Assembly (NCBI GenBank): GCA_016719135.1
Contig: JADKAV010000008.1
Location: forward strand, 1 to 64,000
DNA length: 64,000 nt
Origin: Micrococcales bacterium
Lineage (GTDB): Bacteria; Actinomycetota; Actinomycetes; S36-B12; UBA10799
Direction of reading: 5' to 3'
Shown: positions 54,885-64,000 of the stretch, piece by piece
How the letters are laid out: the number at the start of each line of letters is the position of its first letter
Position numbering within the stretch: the first letter of the stretch is position 1
Position numbers and translations under genes: made by a program
The notes under the pieces: generated by a model
Seen by the model: only the letters and a program-made list of their open reading frames with translations
The model's database searches: none
Told to the model about the DNA's origin: nothing

Positions 54885-56018
54885 CCACATTCGTGACCTC
54901 GCGTCCGGCTGTCACCATCCGGCGGTTCGACCACTGGCTCTTGGCCTGCGCGGTGTCGTTGAGTGTGATCGGGGTCGCGATGGTCTACTCCACGACCTGG
55001 ACCCGCCTGGTGGCCGACGGCGATCCCGGCTGGTTACTTCGCCACCCGGCAGGCCCTGTTCGTGGTGCTGGGGATGATCGCGGCGTGGATCGTCTACCGG
55101 CTCGAACGCCCGGCGCTGATCGTGCTGGCCGCATCGGGCTATGGGGCCAGCATCCTGGGACTGCTGGCAGTGCTGTCCCCCCTGGGGACGACGATCAACG
55201 GCACCCGGGCCTGGCTGACTCTGCCGGGTGGATTCACCCTGCAACCGGCCGAATTCGCCAAGGTGTTCACGGTCCTGCTCGCGGCCCTGTGGCTGTCGGA
55301 TCGCCAGGGCGCCCGTGGGCTGGACGACCCACCCGAAGCGCGCGCAGTGCTCGGGGTGCTGGGAGCAGCTGGCCTGGTATGCGCCCTGCTGCTGCTGCAA
55401 CCCGACCTCGGATCGGCAATAGTGATCGGCGCTGCGGTGCTCGGGGTGCTGTTCGTCGCGGGCGTGCGCCGACGGCTGCTGGTGATCCTGCTGGTCGGTG
55501 GCGCAGCGGCCGCGGTCTCGGCCTACGTGCTGGGCGTGCTGGACGCCTACCAGGTGGCACGCTTCACGGCTTTCCTCGACCCGGGCGCCGACCCGCAGGG
55601 TGTCGGATACAACGTCCAACAGGCGCTGATCGCGATCGGGACCGGCGGCGTCAGCGGACAGGGATTGCTGTCCGGTGTGCACACGCAGGGCGCATTCGTG
55701 CCGTACCAGTACACGGACTTCATCTTCTCCGCCGTGGGTGAGGAACTCGGCATGCTCGGCGGCCTTCTGGTGATCGGATTGTTCGTCGGATTGCTCTACC
55801 GGGCAGCCACGGCCGCACTGCACGCAGACCGGTTCGGAGCGCTGCTGGCCACCGGCGTCGTGTGCTGGCTGGGTGCTCAAGGCTTCGAGAACCTGGGTAT
55901 GAATCTGGGGCTGCTGCCGGTCACAGGGGTACCCCTGCCGCTGGTGTCGTACGGGGGATCGAGTGTCATCGCCGCATGGATCGGTGTCGGCCTGGTGCTG
56001 AAGGTGTCACGGCGGTAA
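54881..56018 (+). CDS. rodA: RodA, SEDS peptidoglycan glycosyltransferase (frameshifted in this sequence)
   Basis: About 378 aa when repaired, with ten or so membrane helices. It polymerises lipid II with PBP2. SEDS motifs: PAEFAKVFTVLLAALWL, the QPDLGSAIVIGAA stretch, the GVGYNVQQALIAIGTGG loop and SYGGSS near the end. One extra T at 55034-55035 breaks the frame: WYFATRQALFVVLGM reads through when it is removed. ATGA overlap with the PBP2 gene. Confidence 0.9.
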
Positions 56019-56072
56019 CGCAGTTCACGGGCCCCGTTCGCGCCCTGTCCTGGCCTGGTTGACAATTGAAAT

Positions 56073-56687
56073 ATGACCAAAGTTGATTTCTGGTTCGACC
56101 CGATGTGCCCTTGGGCCTGGATGACCTCGCGGTGGATGCTGGAGGTCGAACAGGTCCGCGACGTCGAGGTGCAGTGGCATGTGATGTCGTTGGCGGTCCT
56201 GAATGAGGGCCGCGAGATGCCTGAGGAGTACCGCGACTTCCTGGTCCAGGCCTGGAAGCCAGTGCGTGTCGTCGTCGCGGCGCAGCAGTCCCGCGGACCT
56301 GGGGTGACACTCGACCTCTACACGGCCCTCGGGGAGCAGATCCACGTCGAGGGCACCCGCGACATCGACGAGGCGATCGCGAAGGCGCTGGCCGGGGTCG
56401 GACTGCCCGCCGAGTTGGCGCAGGCTGCTGACTCCGACGCCCTCGACGAGGTACTGCGCGCATCCCACCACCGCGGTATGGATCCCGTGGGACAGGACGT
56501 CGGCACCCCCGTCATCCATGTGCCTGGCGAGGACGGTAGCCCCATCGCCTTCTTCGGTCCCGTGGTCAGCCCCGCCCCCAAGGGTGATGCGGCCGGCAGG
56601 CTTTGGGACGGGGTGCTGGCTGTCGCCGGAACACCTGGGTTCTTCGAGTTGAAGAGGTCTCGCGACGTCGAGCCCATCTTCGACTGA
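56073..56687 (+). CDS. Mycothiol-dependent reductase of the Rv2466c type, one-cysteine active site
   Basis: A 204-aa thioredoxin-fold DsbA-like protein. The start VDFWFDPMCPWAW, RDVEVQWHVMSLAVLNE, GMDPVGQDVGTPVIHV and GTPGFFELKRSRD match the mycobacterial Rv2466c family closely. In Rv2466c the active site is CPWC; here it is CPWA, so the second (resolving) cysteine is absent and a mycothiol-linked one-cysteine mechanism is implied. GACAAT ends six bases before the ATG, a weak leaderless -10. Confidence 0.87.
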   Translation: MTKVDFWFDPMCPWAWMTSRWMLEVEQVRDVEVQWHVMSLAVLNEGREMPEEYRDFLVQAWKPVRVVVAAQQSRGPGVTLDLYTALGEQIHVEGTRDIDEAIAKALAGVGLPAELAQAADSDALDEVLRASHHRGMDPVGQDVGTPVIHVPGEDGSPIAFFGPVVSPAPKGDAAGRLWDGVLAVAGTPGFFELKRSRDVEPIFD

Positions 56688-56698
56688 TGGGCATTACG

Positions 56699-56704
56699 TA
56701 CCCT
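56699..56704 (+). promoter_or_regulatory. Leaderless -10 element (TACCCT)
   Basis: TACCCT ends six bases before the ATG at 56711, which decides this start over ATG 56687. Confidence 0.6.
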
Positions 56705-56710
56705 GGGGAA

Positions 56711-58617
56711 ATGCAATCCGTCTACCCCGCGCTCGAACGCATCCTCCCGCTGGTGCGAAAGCCGATCCAGTACGTCGGCGGTGAACTCAATGCGACGAGC
56801 AAACCGTGGGACCAGGCGGCAGTGCGCTGGGCGCTGATGTACCCCGACGCGTACGAGGTGGGGCTGCCCAACCAGGGCCTGCAGATCCTCTACGAGGTGC
56901 TCAACGAACGCGAGGACGTGCTGGCCGAACGGACCTATTCGGTCTGGCCGGACATGGAAGCGTTGATGCGCGAAAACGGCATTCCGCAGTTCACCGTTGA
57001 ATCCCACGCCCCGGTCGGCGACTTCGACGTCCTGGGCGTTTCGTTCGCCACCGAACTCGGCTACACGAACCTGCTGACCGCCCTCGACCTGGCCGGCATC
57101 CCACTGCACGCCGCCGACCGCGGTGACGACCACCCATTGGTGATCGCCGGCGGCCATGCGGCGTTCAACCCGGAACCCATCGCGGACTTCATAGATGCCG
57201 CGGTGGTGGGCGACGGGGAGAACGCCGTGCTGGCACTGTCGGATCTGATTCGCGATTTCAAGGCCGAAGGTGGTGGCAGTCGAGCCGCACTGCTGGACCG
57301 GGTCGCAGCGTCCGGGGTCGCTTACGTTCCCAGCCGATACGAAGTGAGTTACCTGCCCGACGGGCGCATCCACCGCGTCGTCCCGGTCGACACCGGCACG
57401 CCGTGGCGGGTGGCCAAACATACGGTCAGCGACCTCGACCAGTGGCCTTACCCGAAGCAACCTCTGGTCCCTCTGGCCGAGACGGTCCACGAGAGAGCCT
57501 CAGTCGAGATCTTCCGCGGCTGCACCCGCGGCTGCCGCTTCTGCCACGCCGGCATGATCACCCGGCCGGTGCGGGAGCGCTCCAAGGCGACCGTCGCACA
57601 GATGGTCCAGACGTCGCTGGAGGCCACCGGTTTCGAGGAGGCCGGACTGCTGAGTCTGTCGAGCGCCGACCATTCCGAGATCGCCGAAATCACCCGTGGT
57701 CTGGCCGATCAGTACGAGGGCACCAACACGGGCTGTCCCTGCCGTCGACCCGCGTCGACGCGTTCAACATCGACCTGGCCAACGAGTTGTCCCGCAACGG
57801 ACGGCGTTCCGGGCTGACCTTCGCCCCGGAGGGCGGCAGCGAACGCATCCGCAAGGTGATCAACAAGATGGTCACCGAGGAGGACCTGATCCGCACGGTC
57901 GCCGCCGCCTACGGGGCCGGCTGGCGGCAGGTGAAGCTGTACTTCATGTGCGGGCTGCCCACCGAGACCGACGAGGACGTGGTGCAGATCGCGGCCATGG
58001 CCAAAGAAGTGATCCGCACCGGCCGGGAGGTGTCGGGTCGCCGCGACATCCGCTGCACGGTGTCCATCGGGGGTTTCGTGCCCAAGCCGCACACCCCGTT
58101 CCAGTGGGCCGCCCAACTCGGGTGGGAGGCCACCGACGCCCGGCTGGCCCTGTTGCGCAACGAGATCCGGTCGGACCGGGACCTGGGCAAGGCGATCGGG
58201 TTCCGGTATCACGACGGTCGTCCGGGGATCGTGGAGGGCTTGCTCGCACGCGGGGACCGACGGGTCGGCGCGGTCATCGAGCAGGTCTGGCGCGACGGTG
58301 GACGGTTCGACGGGTGGAGCGAGTACTTCAGCTTCGACCGCTGGATGGCCGCTGCCGACACCGTGGGCATCGACGTCGACTGGTACACGACCAGAGAGCG
58401 TGACCTCAGCGAGGTCTTGCCCTGGGACCACCTGGATTCGGGCCTGGACAAGGAATGGCTGTGGGAGGACTGGCAGGACGCGCAAGATGAGGTGGAGGTC
58501 GAGGACTGCCGCTGGACCCCGTGCTTCGACTGCGGAGTGTGTGACCAGATGGGCACCGAGATTCAGGTCGGCCCGACCGATCGACCCATCCTGCCCATTG
58601 TGGCGGTCACGTCCTGA
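56711..58617 (+). CDS. B12-binding-like radical SAM protein, TIGR03960 family (frameshifted in this sequence)
   Basis: About 635 aa when repaired. An N-terminal region of 240 residues resembles a degenerate B12-binding domain, followed by a radical SAM core with the 4Fe-4S motif Cys271-x3-Cys275-x2-Cys278 (CTRGCRFC), and a C-terminal TIGR03960-type tail with CDQMGTEIQ. Role unknown; it is nearly always paired with the DUF2344 protein and next to rne, suggesting an RNA-related modification. One base is missing at 57730-57733: TNTGLSLPSTRVDAFNIDL then reads through. Start overlaps discussed at the -10 entry; stop shares a base with the next gene. Confidence 0.87.
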
Positions 58618-59300
58618 TGGCACGTCGCACGCCGGACCGCGAGTATGTGCCGCCGGTCCAGACGCTGCAACTGCGGTATGCCAAGCGCGGCCGGATGCGG
58701 TTCGCCTCGCACCGCGACTTCCAGCGCGCCTGGGAACGCGCGCTGCGCAGGGTCGCAGTGCCGATGGCGTATTCGGCCGGCTTCTCCCCGCATCCCAAGA
58801 TCTCCTATGCCGGTGCTGCGCCCACCGGGGCGGCCAGCGAGGCCGAGTACCTCGAGATCGGGGTCCTGCAGGTCGTGAACCCGCAGGAACTGTGCGAGGC
58901 TCTCGACCGGTCGTTGCCCGAGGGGTTGGACGTGGTGGGGATCGTCGAGGCCGACGGTTCATTGGTCGAGGCACTGAAGGCCAGCCGGTGGCGTATCCAG
59001 TGGCCGATGCCGGTCGGTGAGGCGGTCGAGGCCTTTGTGGCGCAGTCCCACGTCGAGGTCGAGCGCACGACGAAAGCGGGCCGACGCCGTGTCGATGTGC
59101 GTGCACTGTGCTCCGACTTGGTGATGGTGGCACCGGACACCCTCGAAGTCACGGTGGCGCATGCCGAACCGACTCCGCGTCCGGCCGAGGTGGTGGCCGC
59201 GATCCGCGTGGTGACCCCGGACCTGCCCGATGTCCCCGTGCTGGCGACCCGGTTGGCGCAGGGAACCCCGGAACCAGGGGGCGTGGCTCCGCCCTTCTGA
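58617..59300 (+). CDS. DUF2344 / TIGR03936 radical SAM-linked protein
   Basis: A 227-aa protein starting with LQLRYAKRGRMRFASHRDFQRAWERALRR and YSAGFSPHPKISYAGA, the signature of the radical-SAM-linked family. It probably binds substrate or RNA for the radical SAM partner just upstream, with which it shares one base at the junction (TGATG). It precedes rne, as in other actinobacteria. Confidence 0.88.
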   Translation: MARRTPDREYVPPVQTLQLRYAKRGRMRFASHRDFQRAWERALRRVAVPMAYSAGFSPHPKISYAGAAPTGAASEAEYLEIGVLQVVNPQELCEALDRSLPEGLDVVGIVEADGSLVEALKASRWRIQWPMPVGEAVEAFVAQSHVEVERTTKAGRRRVDVRALCSDLVMVAPDTLEVTVAHAEPTPRPAEVVAAIRVVTPDLPDVPVLATRLAQGTPEPGGVAPPF

Positions 59301-59745
59301 CGCCGCCCCTCCACAACTGGGCATAGGGCGATAGCGATTTCAGGAATCTGCCATCTTTCGGAGGTTTACCGGGTCGATATGTGCTGAATGCCTGAAATGT
59401 GCCGCACGAAGTGGGCACGGCGGGCACCTGCATGCCCACTTCGGGAGGGGAGGGACGGGTGCTTCGAAATGTGCGACGCGCAGTCGCTACTGACCGTAGT
59501 GAGGCCGCAACTGTGCGCTGTGTGCGATACTGCGAGTGGTTGGAGACCGATCGGTCACCGACCGGTGGCTTCGAATGTGCTGCCCGGGTGCCGGAATCAC
59601 GGCCTTGGTTGTGCGGCATGAGCCACCGCCAGAATGGAAGCTTTGTGATTGGTTGCGGCCGATCACCGACGAGTGGGTCCCACGGACCCCCGTGTACGGC
59701 CACGGGCCTGCGGGGTTAGCCAAGGACCCGGATCGGGAGTACCCG
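59301..59745. other. Long leader upstream of rne
   Basis: 445 nt without a recognised gene. A hairpin GAAGTGGGCA (59408-59417) / TGCCCACTTC (59433-59442) has perfect 10-bp arms and a 15-nt loop, then a G-rich tract (GGGAGGGGAGGG). A 10-bp palindrome ACCGATCGGT is at 59546-59555. GGGAG at 59734-59738 is the rne ribosome-binding site. RNase E genes often have long, self-regulated leaders, so a structured 5' UTR is plausible. Confidence 0.55.
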
Positions 59746-61950
59746 ATGGACGATGTCCACGATGCAGGATACGACGACACTGCCGAACCGCCCCGCGCCC
59801 GCCGCCGGCGCAGGGCCGCGGGTAGGCCGGCCGGCCCACCGGTGGTGAAGAGCGCCGAGGAAGTGGCGCAGGACACCGCGGACGAGGGCGGGTCGGAGAG
59901 CAGCGACGTACCAGAACCTGAGCCGCAACCTGCCGAAGCCGAGTCGACTGCACCCGCCGCCGCGGATACGGACAAACCAGCCAAGGCCGCTCGAAAGCGC
60001 CAGGCTGACGTGCCGGCGATCAGTCCCACCGACCCCTTCCACGTGGGTTTCGACGCCAGTCCTGAGGTCGATGACGACGGATTCGACCTCGACGTTGCTG
60101 AGGCGATAACGTCCACCGCCTTCTTCTTGGCCCCGGAGATCGACCTCGAAGAGGTCGAGACCGAACCAGCGCCGCCGAAAACCCGCCAGCGCAACAGGAA
60201 GCCGCGCGCCACCCAGACGGACAGTGGCAAAGGCGATTCGGGCAAGGCCGAAAGCCCGGCATCGGCGTCCTCAGACGGCGGCGATGACCAGCCGTCCGCG
60301 GACACGAGTGCTGAGGACGATGATGCCCAGCAGACGGAGTCCGCCAGCAGCAAGCGCCGTCGGCGGCGCAGGCGCCGCGGCTCGGAGGACTCCGACGACA
60401 GCGGGTCGGCCAAGGACGAGGTGACCTCGGTCAAGGGTTCGACCCGGCTCGAAGCCAAGCGGCAGCGCCGCCGGGAGGGCCGCGACGCTGGTCGGCGACG
60501 CTCGCCCATCGTCTCCGAGGCTGAGTTTCTGGCCCGCCGCGAGAGCGTCGATCGGGTCATGGTCGTGCGGGGTTACGAGGACAGGACTCAGATCGCAGTC
60601 CTCGAGGACAAGATCCTCGTCGAGCACTACGTGACCCGTGACCGCAACGCCAGCATGATCGGCAACGTCTACCTGGGCAAGGTGCAGAACGTGCTGCCGT
60701 CCATGGAGGCGGCATTCATCGACATCGGTCGTGGCCGCAACGCTGTGTTGTACGCCGGCGAGGTCAACTGGGAGGGTGCGGGCCTCGAGGGTCAGCCCAA
60801 ACGCATCGAACTGGCACTGCAGTCCGGCGATAGCGTGCTCGTGCAGGTCACGAAGGATCCGGTGGGGCACAAAGGCGCCCGCCTGACCAGTCAGATCTCT
60901 TTGCCAGGGCGTTACCTGGTGTACGTGCCGAACGGCCGGATGACCGGTATCAGCCGCAAGCTGCCCGACAAGGAGCGCAGTCGGCTGAAGAAGGCCCTGC
61001 GCGCGGCCCTGCCCGAGGATGCCGGTGTGATCGTGCGGACTGCGGCTGAGGGTGCCAGCGAGGAACAACTGGCGTCCGACGTCGCCCGCCTGGCTGCGAC
61101 GTGGGAGAGCATCAACGCCAAGACCGAGTCTGCAAAGGCCCCGAGCCTGCTCTATTCCGAGCCCGATCTGGCGATCCGTGTCGTGCGTGACATCTTCAAC
61201 GAGGACTTCGCCGAGTTGATCGTGTCGGGCACCGGCGTCCAGGACACTCTCGAGGAGTATGTGGGGTGGGTCGCGCCGGAGTTGTCCGATCGCATCAAAC
61301 GCTGGACCAAGAACGACGACGTCTTCGCCGAGTACCGCATCGATGAGCAGATCACCAAGGCACTGGACCGCAAGGTGCTGCTGCCCAGCGGCGGCTCGCT
61401 GGTGATCGACCGGACCGAAGCCATGACCGTGGTGGACGTCAACACCGGTCGATTCGTGGGTTCGGGCGGCAATCTGGAAGAGACCGTCACCCGCAACAAT
61501 CTCGAGGCGGCCGAGGAGATCGTTCGGCAACTGCGACTGCGGGACATCGGCGGCATCATCGTCGTCGACTTCATCGACATGGTCCTGGAGTCCAACCGCG
61601 ATCTGGTCGTGCGCCGCCTGGTGGAGTGCCTGGGCCGGGACCGCACGAAACACCAGGTCGCGGAGATCACCTCGCTGGGACTTGTCCAGATGACGCGCAA
61701 ACGTCTGGGTCAGGGGCTGCTCGAAACGTTCAGCGAGCCCTGTGAGCACTGCAACGGTCGTGGCGTGAAGGTTCAGAACGAGCCGGTTGGGTCGCGCCGA
61801 CGCCGCCCACCTGGGCCCATCCCCGGCGCTCCGATCAAGCAGGAAGAGGCTCCGGCGGTTGCCTCGGACGCCGATGAGCCTGCCTCGGCCGAGATCCCTG
61901 ATGAAGTTGCTGTGGAGCCGGCCGACGAGCCGGCGGACGCGACGGCGTGA
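59746..61950 (+). CDS. rne: Ribonuclease E/G family endoribonuclease
   Basis: A 734-aa RNase E/G. The first 250 residues are a low-complexity, charged region rich in A, E, R and D (actinobacterial N-terminal extension) ending in an arginine-rich KRRRRRRRRGSED block. Then an S1 domain (IGNVYLGKVQNVLPSMEAAFIDIGRGRNAVLY), RNase H-like and DNase-I-like domains with VVDVNTGRF and IIVVDFIDM, and a zinc-link-type CEHCNGRG. It cuts single-stranded RNA in mRNA turnover and rRNA processing. ATG 59746 has GGGAG 7 nt upstream. Confidence 0.93.
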   Translation: MDDVHDAGYDDTAEPPRARRRRRAAGRPAGPPVVKSAEEVAQDTADEGGSESSDVPEPEPQPAEAESTAPAAADTDKPAKAARKRQADVPAISPTDPFHVGFDASPEVDDDGFDLDVAEAITSTAFFLAPEIDLEEVETEPAPPKTRQRNRKPRATQTDSGKGDSGKAESPASASSDGGDDQPSADTSAEDDDAQQTESASSKRRRRRRRRGSEDSDDSGSAKDEVTSVKGSTRLEAKRQRRREGRDAGRRRSPIVSEAEFLARRESVDRVMVVRGYEDRTQIAVLEDKILVEHYVTRDRNASMIGNVYLGKVQNVLPSMEAAFIDIGRGRNAVLYAGEVNWEGAGLEGQPKRIELALQSGDSVLVQVTKDPVGHKGARLTSQISLPGRYLVYVPNGRMTGISRKLPDKERSRLKKALRAALPEDAGVIVRTAAEGASEEQLASDVARLAATWESINAKTESAKAPSLLYSEPDLAIRVVRDIFNEDFAELIVSGTGVQDTLEEYVGWVAPELSDRIKRWTKNDDVFAEYRIDEQITKALDRKVLLPSGGSLVIDRTEAMTVVDVNTGRFVGSGGNLEETVTRNNLEAAEEIVRQLRLRDIGGIIVVDFIDMVLESNRDLVVRRLVECLGRDRTKHQVAEITSLGLVQMTRKRLGQGLLETFSEPCEHCNGRGVKVQNEPVGSRRRRPPGPIPGAPIKQEEAPAVASDADEPASAEIPDEVAVEPADEPADATA

Positions 61951-62087
61951 ACGTTCGCGGCCTCGGGGTGAGTGGCCAGTCGACGGTCCTGGATCAGGTG
62001 GCTCCTGGCGTGCCGGTTGTCATAGGCTCCCCGATGCCCCCGGACTCCCCGGAAACGCCCTGCAGTGGGACGCTGCGCGGGGGGCCG

Positions 62088-62117
62088 TTGCCGATTGCGG
62101 GGCCCATCGCGTACTCT
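62088..62117 (+). promoter_or_regulatory. Promoter for rplU-rpmA(-obgE)
   Basis: TTGCCG (62088-62093), 18-nt spacer, TACTCT (62112-62117). The leader of about 70 nt has a hairpin at 62143-62170 (TTGCCC with CAT / ATG and GGGCAA arms) just before AAGGAG, which could allow translation control of ribosomal protein L21. Confidence 0.55.
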
Positions 62118-62193
62118 GGGCAAGAGCGCGTTTCGCGCGCAATTGCCCCATGCCACGAGCCAATGGGCAACCATGAACGTTAAGGAGCAAGCC

Positions 62194-62511
62194 GTGTACG
62201 CGATCGTGCGGACCAGCGGCCATCAGGAAAAGGTGGCTGTTGGCGATGAGTTGTTGTTGAACCGACTGGCAGAACAGCCTGGTGCCTCGGTGGAGCTCGC
62301 GCCGGTTCTGCTTGTTGTCGACGGTGAGACGGTCACCTCCGACCCCGGCGCACTGTCCTCGGCGACCGTGACGGTCGAGGTGCTCGAGCACCTGCGGGGA
62401 CCCAAGATCGACGTTTTCAAGTACAAGAACAAGACCGGGTACAAGCGACGCCAGGGGCACCGTCAGGAGCAGACCATCGTCAAGGTCACCGGTATCGAGT
62501 TAGGGGCCTGA
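62194..62511 (+). CDS. rplU: Ribosomal protein L21 (bL21)
   Basis: A 105-aa bL21: starts MYAIVRTSGHQEKVAVGDEL and ends with the signature KIDVFKYKNKTGYKRRQGHRQ. GTG 62194 with AAGGAG 6 nt upstream; an in-frame extension upstream has no protein-like support. Three nt before rpmA. It binds 23S rRNA in the large subunit. Confidence 0.96.
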   Translation: MYAIVRTSGHQEKVAVGDELLLNRLAEQPGASVELAPVLLVVDGETVTSDPGALSSATVTVEVLEHLRGPKIDVFKYKNKTGYKRRQGHRQEQTIVKVTGIELGA

Positions 62512-62514
62512 ACC

Positions 62515-62763
62515 ATGGCACACAAAAAGGGTGCTTCCAGCACCAGGAACGGTCGCGACTCGAACGCCCAGCGCCTCGGCGTGAAGCGTTTCGGCGGTCA
62601 GCAGGTCAACGCCGGCGAGATCATCGTGCGCCAGCGGGGTACCCACTTCCACCCCGGTGCGAATGTCGGCATCGGCAAGGATGACACCTTGTTCGCGATG
62701 GCTGCGGGCACGGTGGACTTCGGCACCAAGCGTGGTCGCCGGGTCGTCAACATCGTCCTCTGA
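62515..62763 (+). CDS. rpmA: Ribosomal protein L27 (bL27)
   Basis: An 82-aa bL27. AHKKGASSTRNGRDSNAQRLGVKRFGGQ is the invariant N-terminus that reaches the peptidyl-transferase centre, and GTHFHPGANVGIGKDDTLFA follows. No cleavable leader is present. Same message as rplU and obgE. Confidence 0.97.
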   Translation: MAHKKGASSTRNGRDSNAQRLGVKRFGGQQVNAGEIIVRQRGTHFHPGANVGIGKDDTLFAMAAGTVDFGTKRGRRVVNIVL

Positions 62764-62779
62764 TCGATAATTACCCGCG

Positions 62780-64000
62780 GTGACCTCCTTCGTTGACCGC
62801 GTCCTGATCCACGCCCACGGCGGCGATGGCGGTCACGGTTGTGCCTCGATGCACCGTGAGAAGTTCAAACCGCTGGGTGGTCCCGATGGTGGTAATGGCG
62901 GTCGAGGAGCAGATGTGGTGCTGCTCGTGGATCCCGATGTGAACAGCCTGCTGGACCTGCACTATCACCCGCATCGGCATGCGGGCAGCGGCCAGCCCGG
63001 ACAGGGTGGCAACCGCAACGGCTCGAGCGGGCAGGACCTCGTGGTTCCCGTCCCGCCCGGCACCGTCGTGCAGACCCCTGACGGCGAGATCCTGGCCGAC
63101 CTGATCAATCCGGGGGAGTCCTACGTCCTGGCCGCCGGAGGTCACGGCGGGCTCGGCAACGCCGCCCTCGCCACCCGTCGGCGCAAGGCCCCCGGTTTCG
63201 CCCTGCGAGGTGAGCCAGGCGAGCAGGTGGATGCGGTTCTTGAGCTGAAAACGGTCGCGGACATCGGCCTGATCGGATACCCCAGCGCTGGTAAGTCCAG
63301 CCTCGTGTCGGCCCTGTCGGCGGCGAAGCCGAAAGTGGCGGACTATCCGTTCACCACCCTGACCCCACACCTCGGTGTTGTCTCACTGGCGGGCACTACG
63401 TTCACCGTCGCGGACGTGCCCGGCTTGATCCCCGGGGCCAGTCAGGGCAAGGGCCTGGGGCACGAGTTTCTGCGGCACGTACAACGCTGCAGCGCGCTGG
63501 TGCACGTGGTGGATACCGCGACGTTCGAGACCGAGCGCGACCCGGTGGGCGATCTTGAGGTGATCGAGGCGGAACTGCTCGCCTTCGACCCGGCGTTGGC
63601 CGATCGGCCGCGGCTGGTGGCGCTGAACAAGATCGACATCCCCGACGGCCGCGAGATGGCAGCCATGGTCAGCGACCAGCTGCGGGAGCGGGGCTACGAG
63701 GTTCACGAAATCTCCGCGGTCAGCCACGAAGGGCTGCGCGAACTCAGCTATGCGATGTTGCGCCTGGTCCTTGCCGATCGCGCGCAACGACCGGTTGAGC
63801 AGACCCGCGTCGTCCTGAGGCCGCGGCCCACCGATGCTGTGGACTTCGAGGTGCGCAGACAGGGTGACGCATTCCGGGTCCTGGGCACCAAACCCCTGCG
63901 CTGGGTCCGTCAGACGGACTTCGGCAACGAGGAAGCCGTGCGATACCTCGCGGACCGGTTGGCGAAACTGGGGGTGGAGAAACGTCTGGCCGAACTGGGT
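62780..64000 (+). CDS. obgE: GTPase ObgE/CgtA, 3' end beyond window
   Basis: 407 codons visible, frame still open at the window edge. The N-terminal Obg glycine-rich domain (GGDGGHGC, GGPDGGNGGRG, GQGGNRNGSSGQDL) is followed by the G domain: GYPSAGKSS (G1), DYPFTTLTP (G2), DVPGLIPGAS (G3), NKID (G4) and SAVS (G5). An OCT-type domain begins after about residue 340. Obg acts in late 50S assembly and stress signalling. GTG 62780, 16 nt after rpmA. Confidence 0.95.
   Translation, partial: MTSFVDRVLIHAHGGDGGHGCASMHREKFKPLGGPDGGNGGRGADVVLLVDPDVNSLLDLHYHPHRHAGSGQPGQGGNRNGSSGQDLVVPVPPGTVVQTPDGEILADLINPGESYVLAAGGHGGLGNAALATRRRKAPGFALRGEPGEQVDAVLELKTVADIGLIGYPSAGKSSLVSALSAAKPKVADYPFTTLTPHLGVVSLAGTTFTVADVPGLIPGASQGKGLGHEFLRHVQRCSALVHVVDTATFETERDPVGDLEVIEAELLAFDPALADRPRLVALNKIDIPDGREMAAMVSDQLRERGYEVHEISAVSHEGLRELSYAMLRLVLADRAQRPVEQTRVVLRPRPTDAVDFEVRRQGDAFRVLGTKPLRWVRQTDFGNEEAVRYLADRLAKLGVEKRLAELG

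Overview
The window is GC-rich chromosomal DNA of an actinobacterium (Actinomycetota). Several things point there: GTG starts are common; a mycothiol-reductase-like protein of the Rv2466c type and two 13E12/DUF222 HNH proteins are present; the gene orders tig-clpP1-clpP2-clpX, valS-folC-DUF4233-ndk-mreBCD-pbp2-rodA and rne-rplU-rpmA-obgE are typical of the phylum; and many promoters are leaderless (TANNNT ending 6-8 bases before the start codon). The mreBCD-pbp2-rodA set suggests a rod-shaped cell. I cannot name a genus.

Layout. 1-4.7 kb: a partial tRNA-Arg, then a translationally coupled long-chain olefin cluster, oleA-oleBC (fusion)-oleD. 4.7-8.4 kb: a serine-hydrolase lipoprotein and a DUF3516 helicase. 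8.4-13.1 kb: a Pr6Pr-type membrane protein, then a reverse-strand sulfane-sulfur operon (TauE/SafE exporter, two rhodaneses, a persulfide-dioxygenase/rhodanese protein, a CstR/CsoR-type repressor, a small Cys-rich protein). Two palindromic operators separate this operon from a divergent AhpD-like gene. 13.2-17.0 kb: a short SSB, a VOC protein, 45-bp tandem repeats, DUF222 gene 1 and a reductase-like SDR. 17.0-19.7 kb: a compact reverse operon encoding a small membrane protein, two PRC-barrel proteins, an MscS channel and an unknown protein. 19.7-29.7 kb: plsC, ettA, a thioesterase, a 19-bp inverted repeat array, an SDR-DUF2867 protein, truncated haemoglobin, a second MscS, a LapA-like protein, an amidase and malQ. 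29.7-36.5 kb: DUF222 gene 2 with a duplicated SOS-box promoter, pepN, rpiA, an acyl-CoA-binding protein and a methyltransferase. 36.5-41.0 kb: tRNA-Gly, tRNA-Pro, tig and the Clp protease genes with a likely ClgR box. 41.0-44.7 kb: an accessory patch with two toxin-antitoxin loci, both with a disrupted toxin frame, plus two proteins of unknown function. 44.7-64.0 kb: a tocopherol-cyclase-like gene, valS, folC, ndk, the rod-shape operon, a radical-SAM pair, rne, rplU, rpmA and a partial obgE.

Sequence quality. I find eleven single-base frameshifts, mostly in short G or C runs, and several lie in genes expected to be essential (pbp2 with four, rodA, ettA). This pattern is better explained by consensus errors than by gene decay. 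Such genes are annotated over their full intended span and the break is stated.

Least explained features: a 52-bp stem-loop repeat in three copies (16-bp arms, 20-nt loop); the 19-bp repeat array that flips orientation between two convergent genes; paired 56-bp hairpins upstream of mreB; a 149-bp duplication of an SOS promoter plus 5' coding end; and the PRC-barrel/MscS operon.
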